From Plastoroseomonas hellenica (GTDB lineage Bacteria; Pseudomonadota; Alphaproteobacteria; Acetobacterales; Acetobacteraceae), in NCBI RefSeq assembly GCF_018129085.1, contig NZ_JAAGBB010000001.1, positions 1-64,000 on the forward strand: DNA of 64,000 nucleotides, in the 5' to 3' direction. Below are positions 37,585-46,180 of this stretch, piece after piece (position 1 is the first letter of the stretch; every line of letters begins with the position of its first letter). The notes beneath the pieces are model-generated. The model ran no database searches and was not told the origin of the DNA. It saw only the letters and a list, made by a program, of their open reading frames with translations. Position numbers and translations under genes: made by a program.

Positions 37585-40133
37585 TGAGCGTGACCAGGCA
37601 CGAGGCGACGATCCTCGAAGACGATATCGTCATGGAGTTCCCGGCGACCCCCGCGCAGCGCCACGTCTGGCTGAAGACCCGGACGCGTGGCGCGGACCCG
37701 ACGCTGAACGTGGCGGCACGCTGGCATATCGAGGGCAGCATCGATCTGCCGCTGCTGGAGCGTGCCTGGCGGCTGCTGATCGACCGGCACGAGACGCTCC
37801 GCACCCGCTTCGCGGAGCGCGGCGCCAATCTGCTCCAGTTGGTTCTGTCGAGCGCGCCCTTCTCGGTCCGCCATGTCGACCTTCGGCACCTGCCGCCCGA
37901 TCGGCGCGCAGAGGAGGCGGAGCGGCTGGGGCGGGAAGAGGCGGCGACGCCCTTCCTGAGCATGGCGCCGCCATTGCTGCGGATCACCGTGCTGCAGCAT
38001 GACGACCGCTATGGCGACATGCTGCTGACCACCCATCACCTGGTCGGCGACTGCTGGTCGAACCTGCTCCTGGTGAAGGAGCTCTGCGAGATCTGCGAGG
38101 CGATCACGGCCGGGCGCGAGCCGGCTCTCGCGGAGCTGCCGATGCAGTTCGGCGACTATGCCGCCTGGCAGGAGGCTTGGCTTGCCGAGGGCGGTGCCGC
38201 CGCGTCGGAGGCTTATTGGGCGCACCGGCTGGACGGCCTCGCGGATTTCGCGGTGCCGGTCGACCGGGTGCCGCCCGCGGTGCCGACGAAGCGCGGCGAC
38301 ATCGTGGGCATGATGGTCCCGGCGGAGACCATGACCCGCGCGCTGGCCGCCGCGCGCGACCGCGGCGCCACTTTCTTCGCCTTCGGCCTCGCCGCTCTGA
38401 CGGCGACGCTGAACCGCTGGACGCGGCATCCGGACATCCTGGTCACCACCCAGATCGCCGGGCGCGAGGAGTTGGATCTTGAGGCGATCGCCGGCCCCTT
38501 CATCAATACCATCGCGCTGCGTACCGATTGCGCCGGTGACCCGGCCTTCGCGGACCTGCTGGACGGCGTGCTCGGCACGGTGGGCGAAGCATTGGAGCAC
38601 GGCGCGCTGCCCTTCGAATTGCTGCAGGAGCGGCATCCGCCACAGGACAATGGCCGGCGCGGCGCCTTGAACGGCGTGAACTTCCAGGTGCTGAACAGTG
38701 CCTTCCTGAAGGATTCGGAGGCCGGCAGCTTCGCGTTGAAGGGCTTCCCCAGCCTGTCGCCGGGCGCCAAGCGCGATCTCGACGTCTATCTCGTGGAGCG
38801 GACCGTCGGCTGGCGCGTGCAATGCGAGTACGATCCCGACCTCTTCGACCGCGAGAGCGTCGAATGGCTGCTGCACACCTATGTCCGGATCATGGATGCC
38901 GCTGCGTCGCGTCCCGGAGTTCGGCTGTCCGAGCTGCCCTTCGCACCGCGTGAGGTGCCCCAGGCTCCGGCTCTGGTGGCGCCGGCTGCGCCGCCGGTCC
39001 CGGTTGCCGCGCCCGTGACCGCTGCCGCGCTGGTCGCGGATCCCGATGGCGCGGAGCGGCTGCTCGCCATCTGGCGGGACGTGTTGCGCCGCGATGTGGT
39101 GGCGCCGGACGCGAATTTCTTCGCGCTGGGGGGCGATTCCCTGCGTGCCGCGCAGCTCCTGGCGCGCGCCGAGGCAGGTTTCGGCAAGCGCGTCGGGCTG
39201 GCGCAGCTCTTCCGCGCGCCGACGCCCCGGGGCATGGCGGCGCTGTTCGGCATCGACCTTGTCACCGGAGCAGAGCCATCGCCCGCCCCACCGACGGATG
39301 CGGAGGATGACTGGCAGGTCGTGCCCCTGCGCGAGGAAGGCGCCGGCACTCCGATCATCGGCATCAACAATATCGGCGTGCTGCACGCGCTGTCGCAGAT
39401 GCCGGGCATGGACCGCCGCATCACCTGCATCCGCATGTTCGAGCCGGGGCGGCCGCACGGCATCGCCGGGCTGACCCTGGAGGAGATCGCCTCGCGCTAT
39501 CTCGCCATACTCCGGCGCGTGCAGCCGCAGGGCCCCTACATCCTGTTCGGCGCCTGCGTGCACGGCGTGCTGGCCTATGAGATCGCACAGCAGCTCCGTC
39601 ATGCCGGGGAGACGGTGGAATTGCTGGCGGTCGCCAATATGTGGCACCCGACCTATGACCAGCGCCTGACCTTCACGCAGCGCTGGCGGATGCGGTTCTC
39701 GAACATCGCCGCCAATCTCGCCGAGGTCCGCGGCGGCCAGAAGACCTGGCTGGGCTTCTTCGGCACCTACTCCCTGCCGCACCGGCTCGGGCTGTTCCGC
39801 GCGGCCAAGCGGCTCGGTCTGATCCGCGCCATCCCGCCCCGCACCGGTGCCGCGGCGCAGGAGGATTTCCTGATGACCTTGATGGGTGCGCGCAACCGCT
39901 ATGTGCCGGCACAATATGACGGCCGGGTGGTGCAGCTCACGACCCCCGATGCCCCGAGTGGCCATGGCTTCCAGCCGAGTCTCGGCTGGGAAGGGGTCAT
40001 CACTGGCCCGCTCAGCGTGCACAAGGTGCGCCATGACGGCGTGCGCCTGCCTGCGGAGGACCGCCCGGCGACGGAGGACGTGATCGCCGCCGTGCTCGCA
40101 CCAGCAGGACGCGTCGCGACCGCGACGCGATGA
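37584..40133 (+). CDS. NRPS terminal protein, C-PCP-TE without adenylation domain
   Basis: This 849-aa protein holds a condensation domain with HHLVGDCWS (H151, H152, D156; Cys157 replaces the usual Gly), a carrier domain with S519 in GGDSLRA and a thioesterase from about 590. The thioesterase nucleophile motif is GACVHG, so C658 stands where most type-I thioesterases have Ser. No adenylation domain is present, so the carrier is loaded in trans or the C domain joins the chain to a free nucleophile. The start overlaps the preceding stop by one base, and its stop overlaps the hydrolase start. It is the last synthase of the line and should release the product. Confidence 0.93.
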   Translation: MSVTRHEATILEDDIVMEFPATPAQRHVWLKTRTRGADPTLNVAARWHIEGSIDLPLLERAWRLLIDRHETLRTRFAERGANLLQLVLSSAPFSVRHVDLRHLPPDRRAEEAERLGREEAATPFLSMAPPLLRITVLQHDDRYGDMLLTTHHLVGDCWSNLLLVKELCEICEAITAGREPALAELPMQFGDYAAWQEAWLAEGGAAASEAYWAHRLDGLADFAVPVDRVPPAVPTKRGDIVGMMVPAETMTRALAAARDRGATFFAFGLAALTATLNRWTRHPDILVTTQIAGREELDLEAIAGPFINTIALRTDCAGDPAFADLLDGVLGTVGEALEHGALPFELLQERHPPQDNGRRGALNGVNFQVLNSAFLKDSEAGSFALKGFPSLSPGAKRDLDVYLVERTVGWRVQCEYDPDLFDRESVEWLLHTYVRIMDAAASRPGVRLSELPFAPREVPQAPALVAPAAPPVPVAAPVTAAALVADPDGAERLLAIWRDVLRRDVVAPDANFFALGGDSLRAAQLLARAEAGFGKRVGLAQLFRAPTPRGMAALFGIDLVTGAEPSPAPPTDAEDDWQVVPLREEGAGTPIIGINNIGVLHALSQMPGMDRRITCIRMFEPGRPHGIAGLTLEEIASRYLAILRRVQPQGPYILFGACVHGVLAYEIAQQLRHAGETVELLAVANMWHPTYDQRLTFTQRWRMRFSNIAANLAEVRGGQKTWLGFFGTYSLPHRLGLFRAAKRLGLIRAIPPRTGAAAQEDFLMTLMGARNRYVPAQYDGRVVQLTTPDAPSGHGFQPSLGWEGVITGPLSVHKVRHDGVRLPAEDRPATEDVIAAVLAPAGRVATATR

Positions 40134-41323
40134 TGGCGGTGTCGCGCCGCCTCTGGCTCGCGGGCCCGCTCGCCGCGGTGGCCACCACCGGGCTGGCGGC
40201 GCTCTCGCCGGGTGCGCGCGACATCGCCAAGGAGCATCTGCGCGCGCTGCTGTTCCACGCCGCCTGGCGGCCGGAGCCGACCGGGCGGCACAGTGTGGGC
40301 TTCACGACGCTGACGCTCGACGTCGGCGGAGCGGACGGGCGGATCGCAGTGGATCTCTGGTACCCGGCCGAACCGGCGGTGCCTGGCTGGGCGGGGCGGC
40401 TCGACCGCGCTGAAGCGGCCATTGCCCGGCCGACCCTCGCCCGGGCGCAGCGCGACGCGACGCCGCTGGTCGGAGAAGGGCGGGCGCCGGTGATCCTCTT
40501 TCAGCCATCCTGGTTCTCGCAGCGGCGCGAGAGCAGCTACATGCTCGCCAATCTCGCGAGCCACGGCTTCATCGTCGTCGCGGCGGATGACCTCGTGCAC
40601 TACCCCGGTGCCCGGGGGCCGGATGCGGCGGTGCGGGCCGTGGGCCTGGACTATGCCTCGGATGCGGCGTTCCGGCTGTCAGTGGATGCTGCGGCAGCGC
40701 GGTCGCGGGCCGCGGCGGGGTTGGGTTCTTCGATCCTGGACGCGGTCGGGGCGGATGCGGCCTGGGGCGCACGGGCCGATCTATCGCGCGTCGGCATTCT
40801 CGGCTTCTCCTTCGGCGGCGCGGTGGCGGCGGACATGGCGCGCCGGGATGCGCGCGTCGGCGCCGCCATCAACCTCGATGGCTCAACCTTCGGCGAGACC
40901 GGGCAGCGCGGCGTGGAGCGCCCTTACCTCGCGCTGTTCAGCGGCGGCGCCTTCCCCTCGGCAGGAGAATTATCGAGCCCTGATCCGGTGATCCGCCTGG
41001 ATGCGGGCCTGACCCTGCTGGAATCGGATCGGCAGGTCGCCCGGGCGGACCGTCCGGACCAATGGTGCTTCGTGTTCGAGGACGCCACGCATCTCGATTT
41101 CTGCGACCGCCTGGTGATGCCGCCCTTCTCCACGCTGCGCGAACCGCGTGCCCTTGACCGCCGGCGCCTGTGGGGGGCGATCAACGCCTATGTCGTCGCC
41201 TTCTTCGATCACACCCTGCGAGAAGATGAGCCGCCGCTGCTCCGCAGCGCGCCGCTGTCCGGAGTAAGGACGGTGCTGGAAGCGCGCGCGCTCGCCACAA
41301 GCATGGCCGCGGTGGCGGGGTGA
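40130..41323 (+). CDS. alpha/beta hydrolase, PAF-acetylhydrolase-like, exported or anchored
   Basis: This 397-aa protein has a short N-terminal hydrophobic segment (LWLAGPLAAVATTGLAAL) and an alpha/beta hydrolase body. The nucleophile elbow is GFSFGG (S227) and the likely catalytic His is in EDATHLDFCD. The spacing and the IAVDLWYPAE start of the core resemble platelet-activating-factor acetylhydrolase relatives, which cleave short acyl esters. The start codon overlaps the NRPS stop. Trimming an acyl group from the product or acting as an editing esterase would fit, but both are inference. Confidence 0.8.
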   Translation: MMAVSRRLWLAGPLAAVATTGLAALSPGARDIAKEHLRALLFHAAWRPEPTGRHSVGFTTLTLDVGGADGRIAVDLWYPAEPAVPGWAGRLDRAEAAIARPTLARAQRDATPLVGEGRAPVILFQPSWFSQRRESSYMLANLASHGFIVVAADDLVHYPGARGPDAAVRAVGLDYASDAAFRLSVDAAAARSRAAAGLGSSILDAVGADAAWGARADLSRVGILGFSFGGAVAADMARRDARVGAAINLDGSTFGETGQRGVERPYLALFSGGAFPSAGELSSPDPVIRLDAGLTLLESDRQVARADRPDQWCFVFEDATHLDFCDRLVMPPFSTLREPRALDRRRLWGAINAYVVAFFDHTLREDEPPLLRSAPLSGVRTVLEARALATSMAAVAG

Positions 41324-41492
41324 CCGTGGCAGGAATGGTGACATTGGCGTGCGCCGCCTGCGGGACATCGATCGTTCCGATCCCTCGCCCTATGCTCGGG
41401 CAGGAGCGGCGAAAGCCCCCGGGTACGGCGGAACGTCAATCCTGGCTTCCCTTGCAGCGAACGGCACCGTTGGTGACCTTGGACATGGTTCT

Positions 41493-42974
41493 ATGAACAC
41501 CGCCATCGGCCTGATCCTGGCGCGAAGCTGGATGAATGTTTGCGGCCTGCTGTCCTTCCTGGTCGTCGCCCGTTTCGTGACGCCCGCGGAGATCGGCATC
41601 TACGCGCTGGCCTCAAGCGTCATCCTGCTGCCGACATCGCTGGTCGGTGCCGGCTACTCGGAACACGTCATAAGCCGCGATCCGGAGCGCCACGATACGG
41701 CGACCGCCTTCTGGTCGGTGGTCGCCACCGGCGTCATCGGCACGCTACTCGGCCTCGTCGCGGCCATTGTGACCGATGTGCTGCTCGACCAGCCGGAGAT
41801 CGCGCGGATTATCGCCCTGATGGCGCCGCTGTCCCTGCTCTGGGCCGTGACCGTGGTTCCGGAAGCGGTGCTGATCCGCGATGGACGCGGCAGCGCGCTG
41901 GCGGCCGTGCCCTTCACTGCCGATACCTTGGGCCTGCTGGCGCTTGTCGTCGTGCTTCTGCTCGATGGCGGCGTGATGGCGTTGGTCGTGAACCGGCTGG
42001 TGAGCAGCGCCGTGCTGCTCGCCGGCTATCTCGGGGCGGCCCGGCTCCCGCCGAGGCTCTGGCATTTCGACCTCGCGGCGGCCAAGCGGATCGGCTGGTT
42101 CAGCCTTGGCGTGGTCGGCAGCCGGCTCGCCGGCTGGGCGAACCAGTTCGGCACGGAGCTCATCATCGGCGTCGTCCTCTCGACCACGGCGGTCGGGTAT
42201 TTCCGCATGGCGTCGCGCCTGGCCGGCGCCTTGTTCAGCATTGTCACCCAGGGTCCGAACCCGGCGCAGCTCGCCTATTTCGGGCGTTCGACGGCGGCAC
42301 CGCACAAGGCCTATCTGCACGCGCTCCGCCTGCATCTGAGCCTGGTGATGCCGATCCTGATCGGCGCCGCGATGGCAGCGCCGACACTGATCGAGGTGCT
42401 GCTCGGCCCGACCTGGCAGCCGAGCGCCCTGGTCTTCTCGATCCTCTGCATCGGCTCGCTGGCGACGATCGGCTCCGGCGTCGGCGCGACCCTGCTGATA
42501 TCCCGCGGCCGGTCGCATCGCGTCTTCATGATCCACACCGCGACGGCGATCGCGACCGTCGCCGCGATGCTGCTCGGCGCGCAGTTCGGGCTGGCCGCGA
42601 CGGCCATCGCCAAGCTGCTCGTGGTGACCGTCTTCTTCGGTGTGACCGCTGCCGTGATCGAGGAGCTGCGGCCCACGGGGCTGCAGCAGACGATGCGCAT
42701 CCTCGGCGCCACCGCCGCGCCCGGCGTCGCCATGGCACTGGCCATGGGGATCGTGCTCCTGCTCTGGCCGGCACCGACGGAGACCGTCGTGAGTCTGCTG
42801 CGGATCACGCTCGCCGGCGTCCTCGGGCTTGCCGCCTATGTGGCGGTGACGCTGCTCGCGCTGCGCCGGACCGCGACGCTCTGGCGGGTGCTGCTGCTGA
42901 AGAAGTGGGGGCGGCGCCGGCCCCTGCCGCGCATCCTCGGGCGCGGCTGGCGGTTCGGCACCCTGTCGCCATGA
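41493..42974 (+). CDS. oligosaccharide flippase (Wzx-like, MOP superfamily)
   Basis: This 493-aa membrane protein of about 12-14 helices belongs to the polysaccharide exporter branch of the MOP flippases. The start MNTAIGLILARSWMNVCGLL, then VVARFVTPAEIGIYALASSV and VGAGYSEHVISRD, is typical of lipid-linked oligosaccharide flippases. It moves undecaprenyl-linked repeat units across the inner membrane. The chosen ATG gives a normal Wzx N-terminus; a longer reading from 41349 adds a non-hydrophobic extension and lacks support. It follows the NRPS/hydrolase genes by 170 bp on the same strand and converges on the phosphopantetheinyl transferase gene. Confidence 0.93.
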   Translation: MNTAIGLILARSWMNVCGLLSFLVVARFVTPAEIGIYALASSVILLPTSLVGAGYSEHVISRDPERHDTATAFWSVVATGVIGTLLGLVAAIVTDVLLDQPEIARIIALMAPLSLLWAVTVVPEAVLIRDGRGSALAAVPFTADTLGLLALVVVLLLDGGVMALVVNRLVSSAVLLAGYLGAARLPPRLWHFDLAAAKRIGWFSLGVVGSRLAGWANQFGTELIIGVVLSTTAVGYFRMASRLAGALFSIVTQGPNPAQLAYFGRSTAAPHKAYLHALRLHLSLVMPILIGAAMAAPTLIEVLLGPTWQPSALVFSILCIGSLATIGSGVGATLLISRGRSHRVFMIHTATAIATVAAMLLGAQFGLAATAIAKLLVVTVFFGVTAAVIEELRPTGLQQTMRILGATAAPGVAMALAMGIVLLLWPAPTETVVSLLRITLAGVLGLAAYVAVTLLALRRTATLWRVLLLKKWGRRRPLPRILGRGWRFGTLSP

Positions 42975-42985
42975 CGGGTATCGGC

Positions 42986-43708
42986 TCAGCCCGCCGGCGC
43001 CGCCAGGCCGAGCCGGTGCAACTCCTCCGGTGCGGCTTGGGCGAGGCGCCATCCGCGGCGGTGCGCGGCAACCGCGCCGACATAGCCATGGGCAGGCGTG
43101 ACATGCGCGATCTGCCAGGCTTCAGCCTCGCCGGGTGCCCAGTCGATGTCGCGGAGACGCGCCGGCGCGTCCGGCGACAGCGACACCGAGAAGCGGTCGA
43201 GCGGTGCCAGCAGCCCGGATCCCAGGGCCTTCACGAAGGCCTCCTTCCGGGTCCAGCCACGGAAGAAACCTGCCTGTTGCAGGCTGGGCGGCAGCGCGGC
43301 GAGCTCTTGCAGCTCGAGCGCCGAGAAGACGGTGGCGGCCAGACCCTCCTCGACCGGGCGCAGCGCCTCCAGGTCGACCCCGATCGGGAAGCGCGCCACG
43401 CCGAGCGCCGCCAGGCCTTTCGAATGGCTGAGGTTGAAGTGCAGCCCGGCGCCGTCCGGCGCGGCCAGGAAGGGCTTGCCCATCGGCTCACTGCCGAAGG
43501 CCAGCCGCAGCGGCGGAATGCCGAGGCAATCGCCCAGAATGGCGCGGAGCCCGGCATGCGCGGCGGCATGGGCCGCGTGATCGACGGCACGGATGAAGCG
43601 TGCCGCGCGCGCCAGCTCGGCCGGCGACAGGATGCCCTGCGGATAGGGCGCGTCTTCGTCGATGCGCCAGATCCAAAGGCGTATCGCCTCCGCTTCGATG
43701 GTCGTCAC
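42986..43708 (-). CDS. 4'-phosphopantetheinyl transferase, Sfp type
   Basis: This 240-aa enzyme moves phosphopantetheine from CoA to the carrier-domain serines. Sfp motifs are FNLSHSKG, then GVDLEALRPV (Mg-binding Asp) and RGWTRKEAFVKALGSGL (WxxKEAxxK). The length is normal for Sfp. I placed the start at a GTG; AGGAGG lies 13 nt upstream, and more distant starts run into the dispersed repeat. The target carriers are most likely the four in the adjacent assembly line. It is convergent with the flippase gene (11-bp gap). Confidence 0.93.
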   Translation of the reverse strand: MTTIEAEAIRLWIWRIDEDAPYPQGILSPAELARAARFIRAVDHAAHAAAHAGLRAILGDCLGIPPLRLAFGSEPMGKPFLAAPDGAGLHFNLSHSKGLAALGVARFPIGVDLEALRPVEEGLAATVFSALELQELAALPPSLQQAGFFRGWTRKEAFVKALGSGLLAPLDRFSVSLSPDAPARLRDIDWAPGEAEAWQIAHVTPAHGYVGAVAAHRRGWRLAQAAPEELHRLGLAAPAG

Positions 43709-43740
43709 GGCGATGCCGGGCCCTCCTGAGGCGGTTTCCC

Positions 43741-43844
43741 AGAGCAGATCGCTGAAGGGCGGAATCGCCCGGAGGCGCGAATCTGCTCGCCAAAAAAAGG
43801 GGCTAGAGCATTTGACGTAAGCCGAAGCGAACGGGAAGTGCTCT
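43741..43844 (-). repeat. full copy (inverted) of a 104-bp dispersed repeat
   Basis: The reverse complement aligns without gaps to 53614-53717, with about 85 of 104 positions identical by my count. It consists of two parts: AGAGCA...CAAATGCTCTAG and a second hairpin-prone half ending GCGATCTGCTCT. The first part is bounded by a perfect GGCTAGAGCA/TGCTCTAGCC pair (43801-43810 and 43839-43848). It fills the divergent gap upstream of the phosphopantetheinyl transferase. Confidence 0.75.
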
Positions 43845-43928
43845 AGCCAGCTGCAGAATGGAGCGTGCCATGATGTGCAGGAATGACAACGGCGGGCTTG
43901 GCGAGCGTCGCAACAGGGTGCTGGAGCC

Positions 43929-45044
43929 ATGAACCGGCGCGGCATCATCGCCGGCCTGCCGCTCGCCGCGGCCCCCGGCGCCAGCTTCGCCCAATCGCCT
44001 GCCCCAGCCTCGCGCCAGCACGGTGCGATCCTACCGGAGGGCGCGGTCGCGGATGGGGCCAGCCACCCGCTCTCGGAACGCTTCCGGACCTTGGCGGCGG
44101 CACGGGCGGTCTTCCCGCATGCGACGGCGCTTACGGATGAGATCGACTGGTGCGCCCTGCAGGGCGCGGTCAACCGCGCCGATGCCCAGGGCGGTGGCGC
44201 CGTGCATGTGCCGAATGGCGGGCGCGCCTATGTCCTGAACCGCGGCCTCGTGGTCAATCCGAACAAGGTGACGATGCGCGGCGACGGCAGCCTGCTGGAT
44301 TTCCGGCGCCTGCCGCGCGGCGGGCAGGGGATCTGGTTCAAGGCCGACGGCGCCCCCCAGTATGGCCATGAGAAGCACGTCTTCGAAGGCTTCGAGCTGT
44401 TCGGCCCGGGCAGCGGGGAGGGGGATCGCCACGGCGTCTACTTCGCGACCGACACCGAGGCGCTCTCATCCCGCGTGCAGATGCGCGACTGCGTGGTGCG
44501 GGATTTCTACAATGCCCTGCTGTTCGGCAACCGCGCCTATTTCTGCACCTTCTCGCATTGCTCCTTCTATCACTGCTATTTCGTCCTGAACGCGCCCTAC
44601 AACCTCCAGGACGCGGGGGAGAATGTCAGCTTCAACCAGTGCGCCCTGTTCAATTCCTACTGCCTGATCGCGAACATGGCGGGCTTCGGGCTGCGCTTCA
44701 TCGCCTGCTCGCTGGACTACGCGCAGCGCGTGGTCTGGGACAACAACGGCCAGATTGATTTCATGGGCTGCCATATCGAGATCTCGCCACCGGCGGAGCC
44801 GCCTTTCCACAACGGGACAGGCCGGATGGATTTCCAGGGCGGCTTCTTCCTGATCAACGGCCCGCAGCCGCCGCGCGTCCCCGGGCTCTTCGCCTTCAAC
44901 GGAGAGACCGAGGTCCATATGGTCGGCCTCCGCGGCTGGAACTGGCGGACGACCACGGGACGCCTGATCTCCGGGCCGGGAAAGATCATCTGGTACGGCG
45001 GCACCCCGATCGAGACGGCGCCGCCGGGGATGGGGCATACCTAG
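43929..45044 (+). CDS. exported right-handed beta-helix protein (pectate-lyase-like fold)
   Basis: This 371-aa protein has a signal peptide (MNRRGIIAGLPLAAAPGASF, AQS) and a parallel beta-helix body. An early IDWCALQGAVNRADAQGGG plus VHVPNGGRAYVLNRGLVV matches the pectate-lyase-superfamily entry strand. Repeated short turns such as VRDFYNALLFGNRAYFCTFS follow. Such proteins in polysaccharide loci cut or modify the polymer as lyases, hydrolases or epimerases. No catalytic triad can be assigned by eye. Its stop overlaps the stop of the opposite-strand glycosyltransferase at a shared CTAG. Confidence 0.75.
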   Translation: MNRRGIIAGLPLAAAPGASFAQSPAPASRQHGAILPEGAVADGASHPLSERFRTLAAARAVFPHATALTDEIDWCALQGAVNRADAQGGGAVHVPNGGRAYVLNRGLVVNPNKVTMRGDGSLLDFRRLPRGGQGIWFKADGAPQYGHEKHVFEGFELFGPGSGEGDRHGVYFATDTEALSSRVQMRDCVVRDFYNALLFGNRAYFCTFSHCSFYHCYFVLNAPYNLQDAGENVSFNQCALFNSYCLIANMAGFGLRFIACSLDYAQRVVWDNNGQIDFMGCHIEISPPAEPPFHNGTGRMDFQGGFFLINGPQPPRVPGLFAFNGETEVHMVGLRGWNWRTTTGRLISGPGKIIWYGGTPIETAPPGMGHT

Positions 45045-46180
45045 ATCTTTGGGAGTCCCGGACGCGCCAGTGCCTCCGCCGCTGCGCTCAGCATCGCCTC
45101 CCGGAAGCGCTCCCGGCTGAAGCGCAGTGCATTCTCCCGGCAATCCTCCGGCGCGATCGCCGGCGACAGCGCGGCGAAGGTCTCGACCGCGGCGGCGATG
45201 GCCTCGGCGCTCTGCTGCGGGAAAAGCAGGCCGGTCGGCTTCGGACTGCCGGCCGGGCGGACGATGTCGCGCGCGCCGCCACGGCCGAAGGCGATGACCG
45301 GGGTGCCGCAGGCCTGCGCCTCGACCATGGCGATGCCGAAATCCTCCTCGGCGGCGAAGACGAAGGCGCGCGCCTCCTGCATCAGCCCGACCAGCTCCGC
45401 CTGCGGTGCCGCACCGCGGAGCTCGATATTCGGCGCACCGGCGGCGGCGGCGCGCACCGCTGCGGCATCGGGCCCGTCGCCGACCACGACCAGCCGGTGC
45501 TGCGGCAGCCGACGGAAGGCCTGCACGACGAGGTCGATCCGCTTGTAGGGGACGAAGCGCGACACGACGAGGAAGGCGCCCGGCTTGTCCGCGCGAAACG
45601 GGAAGCCCTCGACATCGACCGGCGGATGCACCACGCGCGCCTCGCGCCGCCAGGTCTTGCGGATGCGTTCGGCGATATAGGTGGAATTCGCCACGATCTC
45701 ATCGACGCTTTGCGCCGAGCTGCGGTCCCAGAGGCGGAGGCGGTGGAACAGCCAGCGCGTATAGGCGCCGCGCAGGCCGCGCTCGAGCCCGGCCTGGCGC
45801 AGATACTGCGCCTGCAGGTCCCAGGCGTAGCGCATAGGGGAATGGACGTAGCTCACATGCGCCTGGCCGGGGCCGGTGATGACGCCCTTGGCGACCGCAT
45901 GGTGGCTGGAGACCACGAGGTCGTAGCCCTGGAGGTCGAATTGCTCGACCGCGAGCGGCATCAGGCCGAGATACCAGCGGAAGCGCTTCCGTGCGAAGGG
46001 CAGGCGCTGGATGAAGCTGGTGCGGACCGGGCGCCCGCCGAGGAAGCCGCGGCCATCTTCGGGCAGGAAGTCGCAGACGGCGAAGAGGTCGGCCTCCGGC
46101 CAACAGGCGATCAACTGCTCCAGAACCCGCTCGGACCCGGCGTAGCTCTCCAGCCATTCATGGATGATCGCCACTCGCAT
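45041..46180 (-). CDS. glycosyltransferase, GT4 family
   Basis: This 379-aa GT-B fold enzyme has an N-terminal acceptor domain (MRVAIIHEWLESYAGSERVL) and a donor domain with FLVVSRFVPYKRIDLVV and the nucleotide-sugar Glu motif EEDFGIAMVEAQACGTPVIA. The HSPMRYAWDL segment is common in mannosyl-type GT4 enzymes of exopolysaccharide loci. The ATG lies inside the 3' end of the next gene upstream (23-bp overlap), so translation is coupled. It adds one sugar to the lipid-linked repeat unit in the cytoplasm; donor and acceptor are unknown. Confidence 0.92.
   Translation of the reverse strand: MRVAIIHEWLESYAGSERVLEQLIACWPEADLFAVCDFLPEDGRGFLGGRPVRTSFIQRLPFARKRFRWYLGLMPLAVEQFDLQGYDLVVSSHHAVAKGVITGPGQAHVSYVHSPMRYAWDLQAQYLRQAGLERGLRGAYTRWLFHRLRLWDRSSAQSVDEIVANSTYIAERIRKTWRREARVVHPPVDVEGFPFRADKPGAFLVVSRFVPYKRIDLVVQAFRRLPQHRLVVVGDGPDAAAVRAAAAGAPNIELRGAAPQAELVGLMQEARAFVFAAEEDFGIAMVEAQACGTPVIAFGRGGARDIVRPAGSPKPTGLLFPQQSAEAIAAAVETFAALSPAIAPEDCRENALRFSRERFREAMLSAAAEALARPGLPKI

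Noticed and set aside
41349-41492. 48-residue N-terminal extension of the flippase
   Set aside because: It lacks hydrophobic helices and a ribosome site; the ATG at 41493 gives a standard Wzx start.
43741-43844. N-terminal extension of the phosphopantetheinyl transferase
   Set aside because: The extension would be translated from the dispersed repeat and is not like any Sfp N-terminus.
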